This document shows positions 6,837 through 17,077 of a stretch of DNA of 64,000 nt, piece by piece. The DNA comes from Paractinoplanes polyasparticus (GTDB lineage Bacteria > Actinomycetota > Actinomycetes > Mycobacteriales > Micromonosporaceae). Below the pieces are notes generated by a model that made no database searches, was not told the DNA's origin, and worked only from the letters and a program-made list of their open reading frames with translations. A program made the position numbers and the translations under genes. The stretch is from NCBI RefSeq assembly GCF_019710575.1, contig NZ_JAHWFK010000001.1, positions 310,001-374,000 of the forward strand, given 5' to 3'. Within the stretch, counting starts at the first letter, position 1, and every line of letters begins with the position of its first letter.

Positions 6837-9800
6837 GTGCCGGGCGACCTGCGTGTATGGCTGTTCGGCGGCTTCCGGGCGGAGGTCGCCGGACGTGCCG
6901 TGCCCGACGGCGAATGGCGGCGCAGCGGTGCCACTGCCCTGGTGAAGCTGCTGGCCCTGCGCGGCCGCCTGCACCGGGACGAAGCTGTCGACCTGCTCTG
7001 GCCGGAGGCGGACCAGGCACTCGGCGTACGGCGTCTGAACAAGTCCCTGCATTTCGCGCGACGCGTGCTCGGGGCCGACCGCATAGCGTTGCGCGACAGC
7101 ATGCTCGTCCTGACGCCGACTGGCCTGTGGACAGACGTCGACGCGTTCACTGCTGCGGCCCAGCAGGGTGACGCCGAGGCGGCCCTCGCGTTGTACACCG
7201 GCGATTTGTTGCCCGAGAACAGGTTCGACGACTGGTCAGAGCCGCACTGCACTCAACTGCGCAACGCCGTCGTCCCACTGCTGCTCGATCGCTCGGCCCG
7301 CAGCGAGCCGCACGAGGCGGAAGCGCACCTGTTGCGGCTGGTCGCCCTCGATCCGCTGCACGAGGAGGCGTACGCCCGCTTGATGCGCCTCGAGATCGCC
7401 CAGGGGCGCCGGCATGTGGCGCTGCGCTGGTACGACCGGCTGGCCGCCCAGCTGCGCGACGAGCTCGGCGTCGAGCCGCGCGACGACATCCGCCAGATGC
7501 ACCACAACCTGACCACCACCGCGAAGCCGGACGCACAAACCGCCGCCGGGACGGCGTTTCCGACTCCCTCGCCCGCTGCCTACCCCGGCCGCGTTCCGAT
7601 ACCCGAGCCGGGCTTCCGCCCCTCCGAGCCGACCGCGACTCCGGCACCCCACCATGGCATCCGCGAGACCGATCCCATCGCTACCCGGACACCCAACCCC
7701 GGCGACCACCCACCCGGGCCGACCGGGACGCCCTCGCTGGACGCCCGCCCCACCGGCGAAATCCCCATTCCAACAACCGAGCCCGGCAATCGCCCCACCG
7801 GCGAGATCCCCGTTCCAGCACCCGAACCCGGCAATCACCCCACCGGGCCGACCGCAGCGCCGACACCCGATCCGGGCACCCACCCGACCGATCCGGCCCC
7901 GGCCCGGACGCCTCGCGGGCACCCGGCCACGATGCCTTCGCAAGGCGTCCACTCCCCCGGCGTGCCCACGGCTCCGGCGCCCGCCCAGCACACCGGGCCG
8001 GCCGCGACACCCGGGGCCGCCATCTACTCCGCCGGCATGACCACGGCTCCCGCGCCTGGGCCCGGCATCCAGCACAGCGACGAAGAGCGCAAGCTCGTCA
8101 CCGTTCTGGATGCGGACCTTCGCGGCGTACGCGGTGAGGTCGCCGACGCCGACCCCGAGCGGGCCCGGCGCGAGGTCGCCGAGTGGACCGACCTGCTCCG
8201 CGAGGTGATCACGCGGTGGGGCGGCGCGGTGCAGCCGCTCGTCGGCGGCGGCGTGATCGGGGTGTTCGGCTATCCCACCGCCCGCGAGGATCACGCCGAT
8301 CGGGCGCTGTGGGCCGGCTCCGAGATCCTCCGGCGCTCGCCGGCCCCGATCCGTCTAGGCGCCGACACCGGCCAGATCATCGCCGCATCCGAGCTGTCCG
8401 GGATCGGCGGCGCCGTGCTCGACACCGCGGCCCGCCTCCGCGCAGCGGCCGCCCCGCGCACGCTGCTCGTCACCGACCGGACCCGCCGTGCGGCCCTGCG
8501 CCCGGAGTTCCACTTCGGCGACCGCACCCCTGTCGGCGACCCACCCCTCAGCGCCCGCCGGCTGCTCGCCTCCCCGGTATTCGGCGCGCCTGCGCTCGCA
8601 ACCCCACCAGGTTCCACCACGCCGCAAGCCGCCCCGCCGCAAGCCGTCCCGCTGGGCGACGCCGCAACGCGGGCCACCCCGAGAGGCGATGCCCGGCCGC
8701 AAGCCGCCCCGCCGGGCGACGCCGCAACGCGGGCCACCCCGAGAGGCGATGCCCGGCCGCAAGCCGCCCCGCCGGGCGACGCCGCAACGCGGGCCACCCC
8801 GAGAGGCGATGCCCGGCCACAGGCCGCCCCGCCGGGCGTTGCCCCGCCCCAAATCGCCCCGCCACCGGCCGTCTCGACCCGAACGGCCCCACTTCATGCC
8901 GCCCTGTCACGCACCGTCCCGACGGACGCCGTCACCTATGGGTCCCCACCGGACTTAGGCGGCGCGGAAGAGCCGGCCGCGGCCATGCCGCCGGAACCGA
9001 CGTCGGCCGCAATCCGCTGGCGATCCGAGGCGCCGATGATCGGCCGGGCCGGCGAGATGCGTGCCGTCCTCGGCCTGATCGACGAGGCCGTGACCAGCCG
9101 GCGACCCCGGCTCATCACCATCACCGGCGTGGCGGGGATCGGCAAGACACGTCTCGTTCAGGAGGTCGTCGCGCAGGTCGGGGCGTCGCCCCGGCACGGC
9201 GGGCTGCGGGTGTTGCGCGGGCGCTGCCTGGCAGCGGGGGACGGCATCACGTTCTGGGCGCTCGGGGAAATTCTGCGCGAGGCCTGCGGCATTCCGCTGG
9301 GTGACCCGGATGCGCCGCAGCGCTTGCGGTCGCGTCTGGGGCGCGTTCTCGGCGGGCAGCGGCTCACGCCGGCCGAGCTCGACACGACCGTCTTCGCGCT
9401 GGCGACCACCGCGGCGATCCGGCTGCCGGACAACCCGCTCGACCAGGCCGACCCGCGTGACGTGGCCGAGGAGCTGGGCCGGGCCTGGCCCCGGCTGGCG
9501 TCCGCGTTCGCCGCCCGGGGCCCGCTGATGCTGGTCGTCGAGGATCTGCACTGGGCCGGCGGTCCGCTCGTCGGCATGCTGTCGCGCCTGGTCACCCGCT
9601 CGACCGGGCCGGTCGTGCTGCTCACCACGGCCCGCCCCGAATTCCTCGAGAGCCGCCCGGATCTGCCCGGCGTCTCGATGGTGTCGCTGCAGCCTCTCAC
9701 CGCCGACGACAGCCGTACGCTGCTGGCCGCCCATCCCCACGCGCGCCGCCTGCCCGCGCAGAGCCGGGCCCGGATCCTCGCCCGCGCCGAGGGCAACCCG

Positions 9801-11528
9801 TACTTCCTGGACCAGCTGGCCGCTCACGTCACCGAAACCGCGACCACGGGACTGCCGGATTCGTTGCACGCGCTCCTGGCGGCGCGGGTCGATGCGTTGC
9901 CCCCGGCCGAGAAGCGGCTCCTGCAGGCCGCCGCCGTGATGGGCCGGGTCTTCTGGGCCGCGCCGCTGCGCGAACGCCTCGGGGCCGACCAGCCCGATCT
10001 GCTGGCGGCGCTGGAGAACCGGGCGCTCATCCGGGCTCGCCCGGCCGCACTGGTCACCGGACAGGACGAGTACGCGTTCCAGCACGCCCTGCTGCGGGAT
10101 GTCGCGTACGCCAGCCTGCCCGTCGCGCAACGGGCGGCCGGCCACGCCGCGGCCGCCGCCTGGCTCGAGGAGGTCTCGCGCGAGCGCATCGGCGAGGTCA
10201 TCGAACTGGTCGCCGTCCACTACGCGGCGGCGGCGGACGGGCCCGGCGCCGGCGAGTGGACGCGCGGCAAGGCGTTCCGGTCGCTGCTGACGGCCGGGAT
10301 CGGGGCACGCCGCCGGTACGCCGTTCCGCGCGCCCTCGACCTGCACCGCGCCGCCCTGCGGTACGCGTCGAACCCGGCCGAGCGAGCCGGCGCGCTCGAG
10401 GCGATCGGGGACGACCACGAGACCGCGTACGACGGCGACGAGGCCGTCCGGGCCTGGCGCGAGGCCATCACGGCACTGCGCGACGCGCCCGGCCACGGCG
10501 ACCGGCGGGCCGGGCTCTGCCTCAAGACCGCCCAGATGCTCATCGCCCGCTGGGGCGGTTTCCGCGTGCCCGCCGACCCGGAGCTCGCCGACCGCGTGGT
10601 CGACGAGGGTCTGGCCGCCGTCACCGACCCGCCCACGAAGGCGCAACTGCTCTCGCTGCGCGCGCTGTGCGGCGGCCGCTGGGCCTGGACGGGCCGCACC
10701 GACCCCGTGCCGGTCACCGGCCGCCGGCGGGCCGCCACCGACGCCGCCGCCCTGGCCGACCGCCTCGGCTCGCCCACGCTGCGCGGCCAGGCCCTGCTGG
10801 GCAACGCGGCCGTCCACTTCCTCGAGGGCCGGTACGAGGACGCGGTGCTCGCCGTGCTCGACGAGGTCGCCCTGGTCGAGCAGGAGGGCCGCGACCGCGA
10901 CCGGGCGCTCGGCCACACCATCGCCAGCCTGGTCGTCGGTGCCGTCCGCGGCGACTACGAGCTGGCCCTGGAACACGCCCACCGCTCGTACGAGTGGGCT
11001 CGCGGCCTTTCTCCCCACGACCGCCTGCACGGCACCGCAGCCGTGCTCCTCTGCCTGGAACAGCTGGGCCGGGACGGCGACATCGACCCCTTCCTGGACG
11101 AGCACCTGCGTCTGCGCCAGGGCCCGGTGGCCGCGATGGCCTGCCCCTACATCCGCAGCGGCCCGCTCGTCGGCGCGCTTGCCCTGGCCCGCCGGGGCGA
11201 CCTCCACGAGTCCGGGAGGGCCGCCGCCACGGTGGAACCCGACCTGACCCACCCCGGCAACGCCGAAGTGCTCCGCGCCCGGCTGGCCCTGCACCGCGGC
11301 GACGTCACCACCGCCCGTACGCTGGCCGAGCGCCTCGTCGCGATGGGCCGCCGCCCCGGCCCCGAGGAGGTCCCGCACGAATCCCTGCTGCTCGTGCAGA
11401 CCCTCGAGGCCGCCGGCGACCACGACGCCCTGCGCCGTTTCCTGCCCCGAGCCCGGGCCGCCGCCGGCTACCTGGCCCTGCTCACCCCGGCCTGCGAGCG
11501 CGCCGAGGCCGCCCTTCGACGATCATGA
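6837..11528 (+). CDS. giant BTAD/SARP-type regulator with cyclase-like, AAA ATPase and TPR regions
   Basis: About 1,563 residues from the GTG at 6837; an in-frame GTG at 6786 is also possible. Order: a winged-helix DNA-binding and BTAD region (to about 225; WPEADQALGVRRLNKSLHFA, ELGVEPRDDIRQMHHNL), a Pro/Thr-rich linker with TGEIP repeats (about 230-410), a class III cyclase homology domain (about 414-575; VTVLDADLRG, GVFGYPTAREDHADRA), a second low-complexity linker with three 20-residue repeats, a STAND/AAA ATPase (Walker A GVAGIGKTR near 764, Walker B LMLVVEDLHWAGG near 897), then a long TPR-like helical C-terminus. The second metal Asp of active cyclases is replaced by Gly (VGGGVIGVFG), so catalysis is unlikely. 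It is probably a signal-integrating activator; targets are unknown, with the divergent methyltransferase the nearest candidate. Confidence 0.85.
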   Translation: MPGDLRVWLFGGFRAEVAGRAVPDGEWRRSGATALVKLLALRGRLHRDEAVDLLWPEADQALGVRRLNKSLHFARRVLGADRIALRDSMLVLTPTGLWTDVDAFTAAAQQGDAEAALALYTGDLLPENRFDDWSEPHCTQLRNAVVPLLLDRSARSEPHEAEAHLLRLVALDPLHEEAYARLMRLEIAQGRRHVALRWYDRLAAQLRDELGVEPRDDIRQMHHNLTTTAKPDAQTAAGTAFPTPSPAAYPGRVPIPEPGFRPSEPTATPAPHHGIRETDPIATRTPNPGDHPPGPTGTPSLDARPTGEIPIPTTEPGNRPTGEIPVPAPEPGNHPTGPTAAPTPDPGTHPTDPAPARTPRGHPATMPSQGVHSPGVPTAPAPAQHTGPAATPGAAIYSAGMTTAPAPGPGIQHSDEERKLVTVLDADLRGVRGEVADADPERARREVAEWTDLLREVITRWGGAVQPLVGGGVIGVFGYPTAREDHADRALWAGSEILRRSPAPIRLGADTGQIIAASELSGIGGAVLDTAARLRAAAAPRTLLVTDRTRRAALRPEFHFGDRTPVGDPPLSARRLLASPVFGAPALATPPGSTTPQAAPPQAVPLGDAATRATPRGDARPQAAPPGDAATRATPRGDARPQAAPPGDAATRATPRGDARPQAAPPGVAPPQIAPPPAVSTRTAPLHAALSRTVPTDAVTYGSPPDLGGAEEPAAAMPPEPTSAAIRWRSEAPMIGRAGEMRAVLGLIDEAVTSRRPRLITITGVAGIGKTRLVQEVVAQVGASPRHGGLRVLRGRCLAAGDGITFWALGEILREACGIPLGDPDAPQRLRSRLGRVLGGQRLTPAELDTTVFALATTAAIRLPDNPLDQADPRDVAEELGRAWPRLASAFAARGPLMLVVEDLHWAGGPLVGMLSRLVTRSTGPVVLLTTARPEFLESRPDLPGVSMVSLQPLTADDSRTLLAAHPHARRLPAQSRARILARAEGNPYFLDQLAAHVTETATTGLPDSLHALLAARVDALPPAEKRLLQAAAVMGRVFWAAPLRERLGADQPDLLAALENRALIRARPAALVTGQDEYAFQHALLRDVAYASLPVAQRAAGHAAAAAWLEEVSRERIGEVIELVAVHYAAAADGPGAGEWTRGKAFRSLLTAGIGARRRYAVPRALDLHRAALRYASNPAERAGALEAIGDDHETAYDGDEAVRAWREAITALRDAPGHGDRRAGLCLKTAQMLIARWGGFRVPADPELADRVVDEGLAAVTDPPTKAQLLSLRALCGGRWAWTGRTDPVPVTGRRRAATDAAALADRLGSPTLRGQALLGNAAVHFLEGRYEDAVLAVLDEVALVEQEGRDRDRALGHTIASLVVGAVRGDYELALEHAHRSYEWARGLSPHDRLHGTAAVLLCLEQLGRDGDIDPFLDEHLRLRQGPVAAMACPYIRSGPLVGALALARRGDLHESGRAAATVEPDLTHPGNAEVLRARLALHRGDVTTARTLAERLVAMGRRPGPEEVPHESLLLVQTLEAAGDHDALRRFLPRARAAAGYLALLTPACERAEAALRRS
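8641..8839 (+). repeat. 60-bp in-frame tandem repeat, three copies plus a partial copy
   Basis: Copies start at 8641, 8701 and 8761, with a partial copy at 8821. Copies one and two differ at two positions and copies two and three at one, so expansion is recent. Each encodes about 20 residues of the type GDAATRATPRGDARPQAAPP in the linker before the ATPase domain of the giant regulator. Confidence 0.9.
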
Positions 11529-11752
11529 ACGGCATGCAGCGTTGTGAGATCGACGGCGAAGTGTTCGAGGTGGTGGCCCGCCCCAGGCATCCCGGCGTGT
11601 ACGACTACAACTGGACCTCCGGGCCCAACCCGCAGTACGGCTTCACCTCGGCCCGTTCCGACCGCAGTTCATCGACGACCGCCGAGCACGAGGCGGCCAT
11701 TCGCGGATTCCTCGCCGAGATCGACCCCGAGACCGGCTACCTCGCCGACTGA
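11525..11752 (+). CDS. small hypothetical protein, 75 aa
   Basis: The ATG at 11525 overlaps the stop of the giant regulator as ATGA, so the gene is translationally coupled to it. The product begins MNGMQRCEIDGEVFEVVARP and includes YDYNWTSGPNPQYGFTS and an acidic end, AAIRGFLAEIDPETGYLAD. It has no signal or membrane segment. I recall similar short proteins in actinomycetes but cannot assign a function. The coupling suggests it is made together with the regulator. Confidence 0.7.
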   Translation: MNGMQRCEIDGEVFEVVARPRHPGVYDYNWTSGPNPQYGFTSARSDRSSSTTAEHEAAIRGFLAEIDPETGYLAD

Positions 11753-11776
11753 CGCGTCCGGACGGGCGATCACGGG

Positions 11777-12304
11777 TCAGTCGGTGCGACGCTCGCCGCC
11801 CGCGCCGTTCAGGCCGTCGACGAGCATCTCCGCCTCGTCGGCCGGGATGGCCATCGTGGTGCTCAGCAGCTCGACCGCCTGCTTGCGCTGCCCGGCTTCA
11901 ACGAGTGCCGCGATCCGGAGCCAGGCGAACGCGTCCGCCATCGCGTCGTTCCCACCGGGCGCCGCCGGCCACCCGTCCGGCGGAGCAGTGGCGTCCGGAG
12001 CCGACCCGTCCCCCATCGCCGCATCCGGAAAGCCCGCGCCGAGTGACGCCGCATCCGCAGGAGACACATCAGACGCCAGCGCGTCGGAAGGGCTGGGAGG
12101 ACGGGACGCGGCATCGTGAATGCGGGCGTCGGCGATCCGGGTGGCCGCGTCCCGCAGGCGGGTATCCGCGTCCGGTGACGCGGCGGCGGCCCGCGCCTCC
12201 ATCTCGCGTATCTGAGCGCCCAGCAGGTCCCTGTGGCCGCTGCGGCGCCGCAGAGTCATCGTGATCACCGCGATGAGCGAGGCCGCGACGAAGAAACCCA
12301 CCAT
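11777..12304 (-). CDS. membrane-anchored hypothetical protein, 175 aa
   Basis: The N-terminus (VGFFVAASLIAVITMTL) is a single membrane helix followed by a basic stop-transfer (RRRSGHRD), a helical segment, an Ala/Asp/Pro-rich low-complexity middle and a folded-looking C-terminus (FAWLRIAALVEAGQRKQAVELL, then AIPADEAEMLVDGL). The C-terminus resembles a short helical repeat that might bind partners. It lies 35 bases downstream of the second glycerol kinase gene on the same strand and could be its last operon member. The start (ATG 12304 or GTG 12301) is uncertain. Confidence 0.6.
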   Translation of the reverse strand: MVGFFVAASLIAVITMTLRRRSGHRDLLGAQIREMEARAAAASPDADTRLRDAATRIADARIHDAASRPPSPSDALASDVSPADAASLGAGFPDAAMGDGSAPDATAPPDGWPAAPGGNDAMADAFAWLRIAALVEAGQRKQAVELLSTTMAIPADEAEMLVDGLNGAGGERRTD

Positions 12305-12339
12305 CAGCTCCAGCAGGCTCGCGGCGGTGCCACCGGGGC

Positions 12340-13830
12340 TCAGGCCTGAATCCAGTCGAACGTGCGGGAGACGGCCCGCTGCCAGTTGCCGTACTCAGTC
12401 TCCCGCTTGGCGTCGTCCATCGTGGGGAGCCACTGCGCGGCGCGGTGCCAGTTCTGGCGCAGGCCCTCCAGGTCGGGCCAGTAGTCGACGGCCAGGCCGG
12501 CCCCGTAGGCCGCGCCCAGCGAGACCGTCTCGGAGGCCAGCGGCCGCACCACCGGCACGTCGAGCACGTCGGCGATGAACTGCATGAGCAGGTTGTCGGC
12601 GGTCATCCCGCCGTCGACCCGCAGCGTCTTCAGGGCCAGGCCGGAGTCGGCGTTCATCGCGTCGACGACCTCGCGGGTCTGCCAGGCGCTCGCCTCCAGC
12701 ACCGCGCGCGCCAGGTGGCCCTTCGTGATGTACGAGGTCAGGCCCACGATGACCCCGCGCGCCTCACTGCGCCAGTACGGGGCGTACAGGCCGGAGAACG
12801 CGGGCACGATGTAACACCCGCCGTTGTCCGTGACCGTGCGCGCCAGCGTCTCGATCTCGGGGGCGCTGGTGATCAGTTCGAGCTGGTCGCGGAACCACTG
12901 CACCAGCGAGCCCGTGATGGCTATGGAACCTTCCAGGGCGTACGCCGCGGGCTCGCCCTTGATCTGATAGGCCACCGTGCTGAGCAGGCCGTGCGTCGAG
13001 CGCACCAGCTCCGACCCCGTGTTCAACAGCAGAAAACTTCCGGTTCCGTACGTGCATTTGGCCTCGCCCGGGGCGAAGCAGGTCTGCCCGAACAGGGCAG
13101 CCTGCTGGTCGCCGAGCGCGGCCCCGATGCGTACGCCGGGAAAGGCCGCCGTGGCCGTGCCGAACACCCCGATCGACGGGCGCACCTCGGGCAGCATCGC
13201 GCGCGGGATGCCGAAGAACGCCAGCGACTCGGCCGACCAGTCGAGGGTGTGCACGTCGAGCAGCAGCGTCCGGCTGGCGTTGGTGACATCGGTGACGTGC
13301 AGCCCGCCGGTCAGGTTCCAGATCAGCCAGGTCTCCATCGTGCCGAACAGCACCTCGCCCCGCTCGGCGCGCTGCTGCAACCCGGGGTGGTGGTCGAGCA
13401 TCCACCGGATGCGGGGCCCCGAGAAGTATGTCGCCAACGGCAGAGCCGACCGATGGCGTACGCCCTCCGCGCCCGGTTCCGCGTCGAGCTCGGTGACCAT
13501 CGTGTCGGTGCGGGTGTCCTGCCAGACCACGGCGTGCCCGATCGGGTGGCCGGTCACCCTGTCCCACAACACGGTCGTCTCCCGCTGATTGGCGATGCCT
13601 ACCGCCGCCACCTGGTCGATCGTGGCTCCTGCGCGGCGCAGCGCCTCGGGACCGAGCCGTTCCACGTTGCGCCAGATCTCGGCCGCGTCGTGCTCGACCC
13701 ATCCCGGTTTGGGGTAGTACTGCTTGTGCTCCTGCTGGGCGAGGGACACGAGCTGGCCGCGCCGGTCGAAGACGATGCACCTCGTCGAGGTGGTGCCCTG
13801 GTCGATGGCGACCACGTAGCGCTCGGTCAT
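12340..13830 (-). CDS. glpK: glycerol kinase, second copy beside the IclR regulator
   Basis: A 496-residue FGGY kinase that phosphorylates glycerol to glycerol-3-phosphate with ATP. Visible motifs are [16 protein letters not shown] (N-terminal ATP/substrate loop), [51 protein letters not shown] and [16 protein letters not shown]. The length is normal. The ATG at 13830 has GAGGA six bases upstream; an in-frame extension to 13878 has no support. It sits ten bases downstream of the IclR gene and is probably cotranscribed with it, while a second glpK lies in the divergent operon. Whether both act on glycerol is unproven; this copy could prefer a related polyol. Confidence 0.9.
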   Translation of the reverse strand: MTERYVVAIDQGTTSTRCIVFDRRGQLVSLAQQEHKQYYPKPGWVEHDAAEIWRNVERLGPEALRRAGATIDQVAAVGIANQRETTVLWDRVTGHPIGHAVVWQDTRTDTMVTELDAEPGAEGVRHRSALPLATYFSGPRIRWMLDHHPGLQQRAERGEVLFGTMETWLIWNLTGGLHVTDVTNASRTLLLDVHTLDWSAESLAFFGIPRAMLPEVRPSIGVFGTATAAFPGVRIGAALGDQQAALFGQTCFAPGEAKCTYGTGSFLLLNTGSELVRSTHGLLSTVAYQIKGEPAAYALEGSIAITGSLVQWFRDQLELITSAPEIETLARTVTDNGGCYIVPAFSGLYAPYWRSEARGVIVGLTSYITKGHLARAVLEASAWQTREVVDAMNADSGLALKTLRVDGGMTADNLLMQFIADVLDVPVVRPLASETVSLGAAYGAGLAVDYWPDLEGLRQNWHRAAQWLPTMDDAKRETEYGNWQRAVSRTFDWIQA

Positions 13831-13840
13831 GTTCTTCCTC

Positions 13841-14593
13841 TTATCGTCGGGCAGCTCCGAGGTCGCGCGACACCGCACGGGCGGCGTCGCGCACGGTGGC
13901 CACCAGCTGGGGCCGGGGGTGGTAGCGACTGTCGCAGATTCGTTCGACGTGGCCGGAGATGCCGATGGCGCCGACCACCAGACCCCCGTACGCCCGGATC
14001 GGCGCGGCGATGGACGCCTCGCCCGGAGTCAATTCCTCGATGTCGGAGCTCCAGCCGCATTCCCGCACGACCCGCAGGGCCGCGGCGAGCTCGCGCTGGG
14101 TGCCGACCGTGCGGCTGGTGAACCGGTCGAGGGAGGCCGGCGGCGTGGCCCCGTACGCCAGCAGGGCTTTGCCCAGGGCGGTGGCGTGCATCGGCAGGAG
14201 GTTGCCGACGTCCAGCGTCTGAAAGGTGTCGTCGGGCCGGAAGACGTGGTGGACGACCAGCACCTGTCCTTCCAGGACCGTGCCGATGCGCACCGCCTCG
14301 CCGCTGCGCGCCGCCAGCGGGTCGGCCCAGTTGATGGAGCGGGAGCGCAGCTCGTTGACGTCCAGATAGCCCGTGCCCAGTCGCAGCATCGCCGCCCCGA
14401 GCTGGTAGTGCCCGGACGCCTTGTCCTGCTCGACGAAGCCCACCTTGCGCAGCGTCTGCAGAATTCCGTGGGTCGTTCCCTTGGCCAGGTCGAGCGAACG
14501 CGCGATCTCACCGAGCGACAGCCGGCCCGCGCCGCCCGCGAGCAGGCGCAGGACGGCCGCAGCCCGCTCGATGGACTGCACTGTTCCCGGCAC
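13841..14593 (-). CDS. IclR-family regulator (GylR-like) of the glycerol locus
   Basis: A 250-residue IclR repressor. The N-terminal winged helix is [21 protein letters not shown] followed by [21 protein letters not shown]. The C-terminal effector-binding domain includes [15 protein letters not shown] and the [21 protein letters not shown] segment. In Streptomyces the glycerol operon (gylCABX) is controlled by the IclR-type GylR; position and gene order here match. It is divergent from glpF, and a perfect inverted repeat at 14637-14651 lies between them. The start is taken as GTG at 14593; a GTG at 14581 is also possible and no clear ribosome site decides. Confidence 0.87.
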   Translation of the reverse strand: MPGTVQSIERAAAVLRLLAGGAGRLSLGEIARSLDLAKGTTHGILQTLRKVGFVEQDKASGHYQLGAAMLRLGTGYLDVNELRSRSINWADPLAARSGEAVRIGTVLEGQVLVVHHVFRPDDTFQTLDVGNLLPMHATALGKALLAYGATPPASLDRFTSRTVGTQRELAAALRVVRECGWSSDIEELTPGEASIAAPIRAYGGLVVGAIGISGHVERICDSRYHPRPQLVATVRDAARAVSRDLGAARR

Positions 14594-14636
14594 GTTACGA
14601 CACTATGACGACCAGCGGCGCGGATCGAGGCCGCCG

Positions 14637-14651
14637 TTCGACATTGTCGAA
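14637..14651. promoter_or_regulatory. putative IclR/GylR operator
   Basis: TTCGAC-ATT-GTCGAA is a perfect 15-bp inverted repeat in the IclR/glpF intergenic region. It lies 44 bases upstream of the IclR start and just upstream of the likely glpF promoter, so one bound repressor could control both directions. Confidence 0.6.
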
Positions 14652-14660
14652 TGGCGTTCA

Positions 14661-14689
14661 TTGTTAGTGCCGGTGCGGCTACCTAGCGT
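14661..14689 (+). promoter_or_regulatory. putative glpF promoter
   Basis: TTGTTA (14661-14666), a 17-base spacer, then TAGCGT (14684-14689). The -10 fits TANNNT and the spacing is ideal. It follows the inverted repeat by nine bases and leaves a leader of about 25 bases before the AGGAGG and ATG of glpF. Confidence 0.4.
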
Positions 14690-14718
14690 CCCTGGCAGGT
14701 TAACTTCAGGAGGGGCAG

Positions 14719-15556
<838 letters not shown>

Positions 15557-15564
<8 letters not shown>

Positions 15565-17074
15565 CTTCGTCGGCGCCGTGGACCAGGGCACGACCAGCAC
15601 CCGATTCATGATCTTCGATCACGGCGGCAACGAGGTGGCCCGCCACCAGCTCGAGCACGAACAGATCCTGCCCCAGGCGGGCTGGGTCGAGCACAACCCG
15701 GCCGAGATCTGGGAGCGTACGGTCACCGTCGTCCGCACCGCCATGCAGAAGGCCAACCTGGGCGCGAAGGACCTGGCCGCGCTGGGCGTCACCAACCAGC
15801 GCGAGACCGCGGTGGTGTGGGACCGCCGCAGCGGGCGCCCCTACTACAACGCGATCGTCTGGCAGGACACCCGCACCGACCGCATCGCCTCGGCCCTCGA
15901 CCGCGACGGCCGCGGCGATGTGATCCGCCGCAAGGCCGGGCTGCCCCCGGCCACGTACTTCAGCGGCGGCAAGATCCAGTGGATCCTGGAGAACGTCGAC
16001 GGGGTGCGCGAGGCGGCCGAACGCGGCGACGCCATCTTCGGCAACACCGACAGCTGGGTGCTGTGGAACATGACCGGCGGCGTCGACGGGGGCAACCACC
16101 TCACCGACGTCACCAACGCCAGCCGCACGATGCTGATGAACCTCGAGACCCTCGACTGGGACGACGAGCTGCTCGGCTTCTTCAACATCCCGCGTCAGAT
16201 GCTGCCCGAGATCCGGCCCTCGTCCGACCCGAACACGTACGGCGTGGCGCGGTGGCCGGGCACGCTCGGCGGCGAGGTGCCGCTCACCGGCGACCTCGGC
16301 GACCAGCAGGCGGCCACGGTCGGGCAGGTCTGCTTCGCCCCGGGCGAGGCCAAGAACACGTACGGCACCGGCAATTTCATGCTGCTCAACACCGGCACCG
16401 AGTTGGTCCGGTCGGAGAACGGCCTGCTCACGACGGTCTGCTACAAGTTCGGCGACGCCGCCCCGATCTACGCCCTGGAGGGGTCGATCGCGGTCACCGG
16501 CTCGGCCGTGCAGTGGCTGCGCGACCAGCTGCACATCATCAACGACGCCTCCGAGAGCGAGCGCCTGGCGTCCGAGGTGCCGGACAGCGGCGGCGTCTAC
16601 TTCGTGCCGGCGTTCTCCGGGCTGTTCGCGCCGTACTGGCGTTCCGACGCCCGCGGCGCCATCGTCGGGCTGTCCCGCTTCAACACGAGCGCGCACATCG
16701 CCCGGGCCACGCTCGAATCGATCTGCTACCAGAGCCGCGACGTGGTCGACGCGATGGCGCAGGACTCCGGCGTGACACTCGATGTCCTCAAGGTGGACGG
16801 CGGCATCACGGCCAACAACCTCGCCATGCAGATCCAGGCCGACGTGCTGGGCGTGCCGGTCAGCCAGCCGGTCGTCGCCGAGACCACGGCGCTGGGCGCG
16901 GCCTACGCGGCCGGCCTGGCCGTCGGGTTCTGGAAGAACACGGACGAGCTGCGCGAGAACTGGAACGAGGCGAAGCGCTGGCAGCCGCAGTGGTCCGAGG
17001 AACAGCGCGCCGACGGTTACGGAAAGTGGAAGAAAGCCGTCGAACGCACGCTCAACTGGGTGGACGTGGACTAG
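15557..17074 (+). CDS. glpK: glycerol kinase
   Basis: A 505-residue FGGY kinase. Motifs include [84 protein letters not shown] and [16 protein letters not shown]. The ATG at 15557 has GGAGG eight bases upstream and overlaps the glpF stop; the reading could begin at 15542 but without support. It traps incoming glycerol as glycerol-3-phosphate for GlpD. It is clearly a different gene from the copy at 12340-13830, with many substitutions and a longer segment ([13 protein letters not shown]) where that copy is short. Confidence 0.94.
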
Positions 17075-17077
17075 ATC

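Noticed and set aside
8955..11423. 822-codon minus-strand frame opposite the giant regulator
   Set aside because: Shadow of the ATPase/TPR coding sequence with no recognisable domain.
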